DNA from: Anaerolineae bacterium
GTDB lineage: Bacteria; Chloroflexota; Anaerolineae; B4-G1; SLSP01
DNA: 5,507 nt
Assembly (NCBI GenBank): GCA_016927095.1
Contig: JAFGNI010000243.1
Coordinates: forward strand, 1 to 5,507
Reading direction: 5' to 3'
In this document: piece after piece, positions 1 through 5,507 of the stretch
Layout of the letters: every line of letters starts with the position of its first letter
Position numbering within the stretch: position 1 is the stretch's first letter
Notes under the pieces: generated by a model
What the model saw: only the letters and a program-made list of their open reading frames with translations
Told to the model about the DNA's origin: nothing
Databases searched by the model: none
Position numbers and translations under genes: made by a program

Positions 1-1829
1 GCCTCCTCCGCCGGCACCTCACCGGCTTCTGCCTCGCCGGCTTCGACCACAGCCGTCGGGAGCGGCGGTGGGAGCAAGGCTTCCTCGACGGGCGGTACAG
101 CAACGGCTGGCGCCTCAGCCGGACCTACGCCGGCAGCCTCGCTCACCTCACGTTCTGGCGCCGGGGCCCCAACGGTCCCAAGGTGAGGCTGTAGCTCAGG
201 CTCTGCCTCAGGTTCGGAGATTGGCAATCGCGCCGCCGGATCTCCGATCACGACGTAACTACGCGCATCATTGTTGGCTGTCCAGCGGTAGATGAGCTCC
301 CGCTCGCTTAGGTGGGAGGGATCCCACCTGAGTTCATCAAGGTCGGCGCTCAGATCCGAACTCATCTCGGCATATCGCATGTTGAAGCTAGCATCGGTAG
401 CAACACCGATCGGGTCTCCGTTCATCAGCATGCGCATCGCCGTGACAAAGGCCTGGTTCTCCAACCGCCCTCGGGGCGAGATGAAAGAGTAGCCCCACGC
501 ACGCTCCACATGCCCCATAACGGCAAGCGCGCCTTGCTTGAGCAGTTGCTGTGGCAGCGCCGCCGTGAAGGCGAGCGGCGCGATCTTCTCGCGAACCCTG
601 AAGGCCTGTGCGGCAAATTGGTCCAGTTGGGGCGTGCCCGCGCTATAGCAGGCAAAGAAGACAGCCATCAAACCCGACAGTTCCGCGTTGGCTGCCACGT
701 CCTCTGCAGCGAAGTAATGGTCGCGCGACACCTCCGCGCCCAAGCCGGGCCAGTCCTGGCAGAGCAGCGCACCTTGCTCCTCGAGCTGGGCGGGGTGGTT
801 TGCCGGGAACTCGACGCCGTGGCTGGCGGTGAACAGCAGCGCAGGCAGCTGGTCGGGATCTCCACCCAGGAGGTCATAGAGCTGAGCACGCGTCGCATAC
901 ATCTCACCAGAGAAGGGGGCCTGCACATCCCAGTCGTAGGCCAGCGGGACGTCCATATCCGGCAACCTCTCGTCGGCGTTGAGATAGTCCGAGGAGGCTC
1001 CCCCCACCAGGTTCTCAAAGAGCGGCTCGACCAGCAAGCGCATGCTCATCTCCGTCGCCTTATCGCCACGGTTGGTCGGTGCCCAGAAAGCTGCCCGGCG
1101 AGGGATAACGATCTCGCCCTGCTCGACCGCCACGATCTTCTGCGCATAGGCCGCGTAAGCTTCGACATCGCTGCCAAAGTCCAGTCGACCAACCCCGCGC
1201 ATCACGTCGAGCTGGTATTGGAAGGCATAGGGGATCTGTTCGGGCGTGCCCACGAGCAGAACGTAGAAGGGCAGTTCACGCGGGTCGGCCAACCCCGGCC
1301 CAACGCCCATACGTTCGAAGTACTGATCCTTGCGCTCGCCGGAACGGTAAGCACTGGTGCCATCCAGGACTCGGAAGAGGTCACCGGCCTGCTCCTGGCG
1401 TAGATCCAGGAGCGGCTGCAGCGCCGCTTTGATGTCCTCGTGCAGGCCAGGATGCATATCGGAGGGAAACAACACAGCCCAGCCCACGTTGGCAATGTCG
1501 GTCGGGCTACCTGCGCCAGGGATCACAGGCCATTGCGTCTGCGTCTGTGACTTGAACCGCAACTCATCGAGTTGGATCTCATCCGCTCTAGCACGGAGAT
1601 CGCTCTGGGCATCGCTGACACGCTGCAGCCGGTCTTCAACGTTGGCCAACTCCGCCAGTCGCTTCTGGTACTCCACGAAGGCGCGATAGTCCGTAGGCAG
1701 CGGTGCGCCTTGGATCAGGCGAGCCAGCTCCCGGCATGACAGCGGTGGCTGCCCGTAGGTGCCGGTGATGGCGTTGATGCCGTTGAAGACTAAATCACCC
1801 TCAAAGTAAGCGCTCAGATCATCAGGCAT
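1..1829 (-). CDS. Caspase-like (CHAT/C25-type) protein with coiled coil and Pro/Glu-rich tail, 3' end cut off
   Basis: The frame is open from an ATG at 1829 to the window edge, giving 609 residues with no stop. The AAAGGAG at 1837-1843 supports this start. Residues 14-25 hold an FNGIN..TG.YG signature shared with the upstream paralog. Residues about 45-100 are charged and heptad-like (likely coiled coil). The module shared with the paralog begins near GW (116-117) and includes PEQIP, FQYQLD (203-208) and VGRLDFG. The likely catalytic dyad is H337 in ASHG and C394 in FFACYSAG. GHVERAW (His 440) and a closing GDP (529-531) follow. Caspase-fold peptidases of the CHAT and C25 (gingipain) groups share the HG / AC arrangement and the late GDP, so a cytoplasmic cysteine protease is inferred. 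No signal peptide or membrane segment is seen. From about residue 536 an acidic Pro/Ala/Glu-rich tail continues off the edge. The gene is probably cotranscribed with the upstream paralog. Substrate and pathway are unknown; a non-proteolytic scaffold is possible. Confidence 0.85.
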   Translation of the reverse strand, partial: MPDDLSAYFEGDLVFNGINAITGTYGQPPLSCRELARLIQGAPLPTDYRAFVEYQKRLAELANVEDRLQRVSDAQSDLRARADEIQLDELRFKSQTQTQWPVIPGAGSPTDIANVGWAVLFPSDMHPGLHEDIKAALQPLLDLRQEQAGDLFRVLDGTSAYRSGERKDQYFERMGVGPGLADPRELPFYVLLVGTPEQIPYAFQYQLDVMRGVGRLDFGSDVEAYAAYAQKIVAVEQGEIVIPRRAAFWAPTNRGDKATEMSMRLLVEPLFENLVGGASSDYLNADERLPDMDVPLAYDWDVQAPFSGEMYATRAQLYDLLGGDPDQLPALLFTASHGVEFPANHPAQLEEQGALLCQDWPGLGAEVSRDHYFAAEDVAANAELSGLMAVFFACYSAGTPQLDQFAAQAFRVREKIAPLAFTAALPQQLLKQGALAVMGHVERAWGYSFISPRGRLENQAFVTAMRMLMNGDPIGVATDASFNMRYAEMSSDLSADLDELRWDPSHLSERELIYRWTANNDARSYVVIGDPAARLPISEPEAEPELQPHLGTVGAPAPEREVSEAAGVGPAEAPAVAVPPVEEALLPPPLPTAVVEAGEAEAGEVPAEE

Positions 1830-1836
1830 ATCCAGA

Positions 1837-1843
1837 CTCCTTT
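1837..1843 (-). promoter_or_regulatory. Ribosome binding site of the downstream caspase-like gene
   Basis: On the minus strand this reads AAAGGAG, seven bases before the ATG at 1829. It fixes that start. It sits inside the 54-base gap after the stop of the upstream paralog. No hairpin with a T-run is seen in this gap, which supports a shared transcript. Confidence 0.8.
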
Positions 1844-1883
1844 CGCCTGAAGTCAGGGATTCCCAACCGAGGAGACTCCCCCA

Positions 1884-4139
1884 TCAAGCCTTCTCCGATG
1901 CAGATCCGGCGTCAAGGCGCACCGCCGGGTCTCCAAGAAGTACGTAACCTCGGGCATCATGGCTCGCGGTCCACAGTTCCGCGAGACGGTAGACATCCTC
2001 GCTGGCTGGCGGGTCCCCTAAGCGATCGTAGAGCGTCGTAAGCTCCGTCGCCAACGCAGCATACCGCATATTGAGAAAATCCAGAGCTGCTCCGGCCGGC
2101 TGGCCCGCCAGTAACTGCTCCAATACAGCAGCGAAGACCTCAATATGCTCCTGCTTCCGTCCGACCATCGCCTCGGGACGGAACGGTACATCAGACAGGA
2201 AAGAGAGGCCCCAGACCCGCTCCACGTGCCCGATCACCGCCAGCGCACCACGATCACGCAGAGCCAACAGCGCTTTGGGCAGTGCTGCGATGAAGGGACT
2301 TTCCGCGATCTCAGCCGCTTCCTCCTGAAAGGCCACGCGATGATACTCATCCAGATGCGGTGTTCCCGCACCGAAGCAGGCGAACATGAAGAGGATCGTG
2401 CCTCGCAGATTGAGCTCGGCAGTCACATCTTGCGCCCCAAAACAAGCATTCGGCGAGACCTCACCGGCGGTACCATCCCAATCTTGACAGAGCAAAGCCC
2501 CCTGGCGCGCGACCTGGTCTGAATGCCCTGCCTCGAAGACAAGACCATGGGTCGCCGTGAAGACCAGGGCCGGCGGCGGATCCAGCTGCAGTAGCTTCAG
2601 CAGGTTTTCCTTGCTCGCCTTCTCAGGCGCGACCGTCAGCACGTGCCACGCCTGGTCTGATACCCGGCTGCGCACGCTCTCACCGAGTGGGGCCACCAAA
2701 TGACGTGCAGAGAGCGCGGTTGCTGCGTCACCCGGATGCTGTGTGCCAAAGAACACCACTTGCCGGCGCTGTGGCTGACGGCGGTTCCGCCCGCCGCCAC
2801 CGCTTTCAGCAGCAACGACGTTGTGCGCATAGCACCGGTAGGCAGCCAGGTCTCGCCCGAAGTCCAGCCGCCCTACTGCATACTGCACGTCAAGCTGGTA
2901 CTGGAACTCAAAGGGAATCTGCTCCGGACTGCCAACCAACAACAGGTAATAGGGAACCCCCGTCTCCTCCGGCGCCGCCGGGTTAGCCGCGACCGCGTGG
3001 CGCGGTGGGCGGCGCAGAAAGTCCCGCGCCGTGTCACCCGGGCGGTAGCCCTCTGCGCCCGCATAGCATCGGTAGTGGGCGCCCGCCTGTCTAGCCCGAA
3101 GCCTCAGAAGCGGCGACAGCGCTGCCTCGATCGCCGCCTGTTCCTTGGCCGGCAGCGCAGCCGGAAAGATAACGCCCCAGCCCGCCTGAGACAGATCCGC
3201 CGGATCGACCCAAGGCACCACACCAAGGGGTGCCGCGATCCGCTGGTAAATCTCGTCCAGCCACGTGCCGATGACGGCCTGAACAGCCTGCGCGTGCACT
3301 GGGATTCCCGACCGCTGGAGCGCCAGCAGCAGTTCCCGCAGGTTTGCAACGATGCCGTGCCACGATGCGCGGTCTCCCAATGATCGCAGGGCGGCAAAAC
3401 GACGTGCCACCGTCATCGGCATCGCCGGCTCCACCTCACGGGCACTGTAGACAACCTCCAGCCCCTTGGCCAGTCTTTGAACGGTGTCGACCAGCGCATC
3501 GGTGCCCGGCAGCGCCTGAAGGGAGTCCATCGGCAGACGATCCAGCGCCCGCGTGAGACCTCCAATCCACTCTGGACGCAGGGTGTCGCCGCTTGCCAGA
3601 CGCTCACCACGGTTGGGGATGAGGTACGCAAGGCGAATGCTGCTGACGGCCCGGCCAAACTTCGCGGTTAGGCTGTCACGCAGGACCGCTGACGTGCGAT
3701 CTTGGCGGTCAAACAGCCACTGGGTCAAGGCGAATCCCTGCCCCGACTGGAGCAGGTTGACGATGCGAACAAGCGTCTCGACAGGCTGCTTGGCTAAGCG
3801 GTCGGTGAGAAAGGCGCGATCCTCTGGGCTGGGCGCTGCGTAGGGCCCAAGCAGAATGCTCAGGACCCTGTCTGCGGCTCCTGTGGCCCAATCCCGGTCT
3901 TCGCCGGATGCACCGTCGAGCAAAGACAGGATGTCCTCGACGAGACAGACCACGATGTCCAGGACCTTCTGTTCGTTGAGCGTGCGATCGATCAGCGACC
4001 GCTGGAGCTCTTGGCGTTGCCGTGTGGCATGATAGCGTCCGCTTAGCACGCGGTCAGCCAAGGCCTCTGCCGACATGGGCTGGAGTCCATACTGACCCGT
4101 CGCACCATTGACGCCGTTGAAGAAGAGTATGTCGGTCAC
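1884..4139 (-). CDS. Caspase-like (CHAT/C25-type) putative cysteine protease with a long helical N-terminal region
   Basis: This is a complete 751-residue frame starting at GTG 4139 and ending with TGA at 1884-1886. The frame extends upstream to an ATG at 4181 and a TTG at 4190. Both lie in or before a strong promoter -10 box (4172-4177), so GTG 4139 is preferred. It also places the FNGVN..TG.YG signature at residues 7-18, close to its place in the paralog. Residues about 20-300 are predicted mostly helical, match no family I recognise and are absent from the paralog. The shared module begins at GW (320-321) and includes PEQIP, FQYQLD (412-417) and VGRLDFG. The likely catalytic pair is H531 (ATHG) and C588 (FACFGAGTP), then GHVERVW (His 638) and GDP (736-738) near the end. 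The His-Cys spacing of 57 equals that of the paralog. A cytoplasmic caspase-fold cysteine protease is inferred; partner and substrate are unknown. It is the first gene of a likely two-gene operon, divergent from nusA. Confidence 0.88.
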   Translation of the reverse strand: MTDILFFNGVNGATGQYGLQPMSAEALADRVLSGRYHATRQRQELQRSLIDRTLNEQKVLDIVVCLVEDILSLLDGASGEDRDWATGAADRVLSILLGPYAAPSPEDRAFLTDRLAKQPVETLVRIVNLLQSGQGFALTQWLFDRQDRTSAVLRDSLTAKFGRAVSSIRLAYLIPNRGERLASGDTLRPEWIGGLTRALDRLPMDSLQALPGTDALVDTVQRLAKGLEVVYSAREVEPAMPMTVARRFAALRSLGDRASWHGIVANLRELLLALQRSGIPVHAQAVQAVIGTWLDEIYQRIAAPLGVVPWVDPADLSQAGWGVIFPAALPAKEQAAIEAALSPLLRLRARQAGAHYRCYAGAEGYRPGDTARDFLRRPPRHAVAANPAAPEETGVPYYLLLVGSPEQIPFEFQYQLDVQYAVGRLDFGRDLAAYRCYAHNVVAAESGGGGRNRRQPQRRQVVFFGTQHPGDAATALSARHLVAPLGESVRSRVSDQAWHVLTVAPEKASKENLLKLLQLDPPPALVFTATHGLVFEAGHSDQVARQGALLCQDWDGTAGEVSPNACFGAQDVTAELNLRGTILFMFACFGAGTPHLDEYHRVAFQEEAAEIAESPFIAALPKALLALRDRGALAVIGHVERVWGLSFLSDVPFRPEAMVGRKQEHIEVFAAVLEQLLAGQPAGAALDFLNMRYAALATELTTLYDRLGDPPASEDVYRLAELWTASHDARGYVLLGDPAVRLDAGSASEKA

Positions 4140-4171
4140 GATCCGTTTCTCGACGATAGCAAGCTGTTTGC

Positions 4172-4200
4172 AGTATAGCATACGAGACAAGCGAACGCAA
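4172..4200 (-). promoter_or_regulatory. Sigma-70-type promoter of the caspase-like operon
   Basis: On the minus strand there is a -35 box TTGCGT (4195-4200), a 17-base spacer and a -10 box TATACT (4172-4177), with a TGC extended -10 just before it. Transcription would begin near 4165, leaving a leader of about 26 bases before the GTG at 4139. The leader has only a weak Shine-Dalgarno (GAG about nine bases upstream). The promoter therefore argues against starts at 4181 or 4190. It is predicted from consensus only. Confidence 0.6.
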
Positions 4201-4236
4201 AGGAAGTTTCATAACAAGTATGTTTCTGGTTTGGGA

Positions 4237-4262
4237 CAGATCTGCATCACCGAGATGGTCTG
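4237..4262. repeat. Imperfect inverted repeat between the divergent promoters
   Basis: CAGA (4237-4240) and CATC (4245-4248) pair with GATG (4254-4257) and TCTG (4259-4262) around a five-base centre. Four unpaired bases lie on the left side and one on the right. The left half also contains the perfect eight-base palindrome CAGATCTG (4237-4244). It lies between the two divergent promoters, where an operator could act on either, but dyads this short arise by chance. Confidence 0.25.
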
Positions 4263-4282
4263 AAGATGCTCTGAAAAAAGCC

Positions 4283-4311
4283 TTGTCGAACCTATCCGAC
4301 TATGTTATAAT
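4283..4311 (+). promoter_or_regulatory. Sigma-70-type promoter of nusA
   Basis: TTGTCG (4283-4288) serves as -35, followed by a 17-base spacer and a perfect TATAAT -10 (4306-4311). TG one base upstream (4303-4304) forms an extended -10. The predicted start near 4318 gives a nusA leader of about 115 nt. The close match to consensus suits strong housekeeping expression. Confidence 0.75.
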
Positions 4312-4340
4312 AGTGGCAAAAGGAGCATAGTCGACAACCG

Positions 4341-4369
4341 GAAAGTGGGGCTCGCCCCCACTTTCTTTT
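4341..4369 (+). terminator. Terminator-like hairpin in the nusA leader (possible attenuator)
   Basis: GAAAGTGGGG (4341-4350) pairs perfectly with CCCCACTTTC (4356-4365) around the five-base loop CTCGC, and TTTT follows (4366-4369). It lies about 23 nt after the predicted transcription start and 63 nt before the nusA ATG. It therefore cannot end an upstream gene transcribed in this direction and must be read through to express nusA. A GTGGG/CCCAC hairpin of this kind is, from memory, common in leaders of rimP-nusA operons, and NusA is known to autoregulate in some bacteria by promoting termination in its own leader. The short T-run suggests a weak or factor-dependent terminator. The attenuator role is inferred. 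Confidence 0.7.
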
Positions 4370-4372
4370 GTA

Positions 4373-4400
4373 GACCGTGTAGGCCAGCAAGCCTATGGTC
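4373..4400 (+). promoter_or_regulatory. Second hairpin in the nusA leader
   Basis: TAGGC (4380-4384) pairs with GCCTA (4391-4395) around a six-base loop. Below a small internal loop (GTG opposite T), GACC (4373-4376) pairs with GGTC (4397-4400). It starts a few bases after the terminator-like hairpin and ends about 15 bases before the Shine-Dalgarno, so it leaves the ribosome site exposed. It may stabilise the leader or stack on the first hairpin; no function can be assigned. Confidence 0.4.
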
Positions 4401-4415
4401 CTTAAGAGAGAGAAC

Positions 4416-4422
4416 GGGGAGG
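4416..4422 (+). promoter_or_regulatory. Ribosome binding site of nusA
   Basis: GGGGAGG lies ten bases before the ATG at 4433 within a purine-rich run that begins near 4405. It supports the chosen nusA start, which also yields the family-typical N-terminus. Confidence 0.75.
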
Positions 4423-4432
4423 CAGATCCTTA

Positions 4433-5507
4433 ATGAAGAGTGAGTTCGCCCTGGCCTTTAACCAGATATGCGCAGAGTACAGCCTGCCGAAAGAGGTTGT
4501 CCTGGACGCCATTCGGGCAGCATTGGCTACCGCATATCGCCGTGATGGCAAGGTTCCTTCGACGCAGAATGTGTCAGCGGAGATCAGCCTGGAGACCGGG
4601 CTGGCACGCGTCTTCCTTGAGAAGACCGTCGTCGACGAAGTCGAGGATGAGGAGCTGGAGATTGCCTTCGCGGAAGCGCGTCGAAAGAAGCCGGGCGTTG
4701 AAGTCGGTGATATTGTCATGATCGATGTGACGCCCCAGGACTTCGGCCGTATTGCCGCGCAGACAGCGAAGCAGGTCATCACACAACGCTTGCGCGAGGC
4801 CGAACGGGAAAGCCAATTCAACCGCTTCAGCCGGCAGGAAAACGAAATCATCATTGGTACGGTGCAATCTGTCAATCCCCGCGGTGTCACGCTCCACCTA
4901 GAACGCACCGAGGAAGCACATATGCCACGCCGCGAGCAGATTCCCGGCGAGCGCTATGTGCTGCATCAGAAGATCCGGGTCTATGTGCTGGAGGTCCGGC
5001 GGACCTCCCGTGGCCCGGAGATCATCGTAAGCCGCAGTCACCCGCTGATGCTGCGCCGCTTGCTCGAGCTGGAGGTCCCAGAGATCCGCGCGGGTCAAGT
5101 TGAGATCAACGCCGTCGCACGCGAAGCCGGCACGCGCGCCAAGGTGGCTGTGTCAGCGCGCCAGGTCGGCATCGATCCGGTGGGCGCCTGCGTCGGCATG
5201 CGGGGCATCCGCATTCAGACGATCTCGCGTGAGTTGCACGGGGAGCGCATTGACGTCGTTCAGTGGGATGACGACAACGAGACCTTTATCAGCAACGCCC
5301 TGAGCGTTCCCAGCATCGTATGCATCACGGTGGATGAGAACAACCCAGGTGGTCGCACGGCGTCTGTGGTTGTCCTAGACGAGCACCTTTCGCTGGCGAT
5401 CGGCCGGTCCGGACAAAACGCGCGACTTGCTGCGAAGCTGACGAACTGGCGTGTGGACATCCAGGGAGCTACCGAGGCCGCGATGTGGGCCTTGGACCAG
5501 GTGAACA
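4433..5507 (+). CDS. nusA: Transcription termination/antitermination protein NusA (3' end cut off)
   Basis: The frame is open from ATG 4433 to the window edge, 358 codons plus one base. NusA binds RNA polymerase and nascent RNA, and modulates pausing, intrinsic termination and antitermination in the cytoplasm. The N-terminal RNA polymerase-binding domain covers about residues 1-130, starting MKSEFALAFNQIC, which resembles Chloroflexota NusA. An S1 RNA-binding domain follows (about 137-200, from NEIIIGTV), then the conserved SRSHP and EVPEI segment (200-218). KH1 has its GxxG loop at 255-258 (GMRG), and KH2 has it at 324-327 (GRSG, in LAIGRSGQNARLA). All key motifs are present; only the end of KH2 and any C-terminal extension are missing. 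It has its own promoter and a hairpin-bearing leader, and is divergent from the caspase-like operon. rimP, often directly upstream of nusA, is not found here. Confidence 0.97.
   Translation, partial: MKSEFALAFNQICAEYSLPKEVVLDAIRAALATAYRRDGKVPSTQNVSAEISLETGLARVFLEKTVVDEVEDEELEIAFAEARRKKPGVEVGDIVMIDVTPQDFGRIAAQTAKQVITQRLREAERESQFNRFSRQENEIIIGTVQSVNPRGVTLHLERTEEAHMPRREQIPGERYVLHQKIRVYVLEVRRTSRGPEIIVSRSHPLMLRRLLELEVPEIRAGQVEINAVAREAGTRAKVAVSARQVGIDPVGACVGMRGIRIQTISRELHGERIDVVQWDDDNETFISNALSVPSIVCITVDENNPGGRTASVVVLDEHLSLAIGRSGQNARLAAKLTNWRVDIQGATEAAMWALDQVN

Noticed and set aside
1..120. Recurring gcctc / ggcttc units at the left edge as a DNA repeat array
   Set aside because: The units are irregular and follow the codons of the Glu/Ala/Pro-rich tail, so protein composition explains them. 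There are no regular spacers to suggest CRISPR.
312..1403. A 363-codon plus-strand open frame
   Set aside because: It lies entirely antisense to the caspase-like gene, whose frame has paralog support throughout. Its translation is rich in Arg, His and Leu without family motifs, typical of the shadow of a GC-rich gene.
2700..3383. A 227-codon plus-strand open frame
   Set aside because: It is antisense to the complete caspase-like gene, and its product is an Arg-rich low-complexity shadow with no recognisable motif.
4318..4325. AAAAGGAG at the predicted start of the nusA transcript, as a ribosome site for a leader peptide
   Set aside because: No ATG follows at a suitable distance, and the nearest GTG (4345) lies inside the hairpin stem. 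It is more likely the initial transcribed sequence.
4402..4908. A 168-codon minus-strand frame opposite nusA
   Set aside because: It overlaps the unmistakable NusA N-terminal and S1 coding sequence. Its Ser/Arg-rich translation has no family features.

Overview
The window comes from a GC-rich bacterium, most likely a member of the Chloroflexota. The best evidence is the N-terminus of the nusA gene at the right end, which reads like chloroflexal NusA. This assignment comes from memory of the family, not from a search.

Layout: two long genes on the minus strand fill positions 1 to about 4139. They are read right to left: a complete 751-residue protein (1884-4139), then after 54 bases a second protein (1-1829) whose C-terminus runs off the left edge. 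They are paralogs. Both share a short N-terminal signature and a C-terminal caspase-fold (CHAT / peptidase C25-like) module, with a likely catalytic His and Cys exactly 57 residues apart in each. Between the signature and the protease module they differ completely. The upstream protein carries about 210 extra, largely helical residues, while the downstream protein has a short predicted coiled coil and a long Pro/Glu/Ala-rich C-terminal tail. The short gap, a good ribosome binding site for the second gene and the lack of a terminator between them point to one operon.

A 293-base intergenic region (4140-4432) separates this operon from the divergent, 3'-truncated nusA gene (from 4433, plus strand). 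It holds a near-consensus promoter for each direction. The nusA promoter is followed by a leader of about 115 nt with a perfect 10-bp terminator-like hairpin, a second weaker hairpin and a strong Shine-Dalgarno sequence. The first hairpin resembles those usually found ahead of rimP-nusA operons, but no rimP lies between it and nusA here.

Functionally, nusA is housekeeping transcription machinery. The tandem caspase-like proteins have no assigned pathway. Their fold family includes proteases of bacterial defence and programmed cell death as well as other peptidases. The two genes look like a pair that keeps the catalytic core and exchanges the attached modules. Any partner or substrate gene would lie beyond the left edge.
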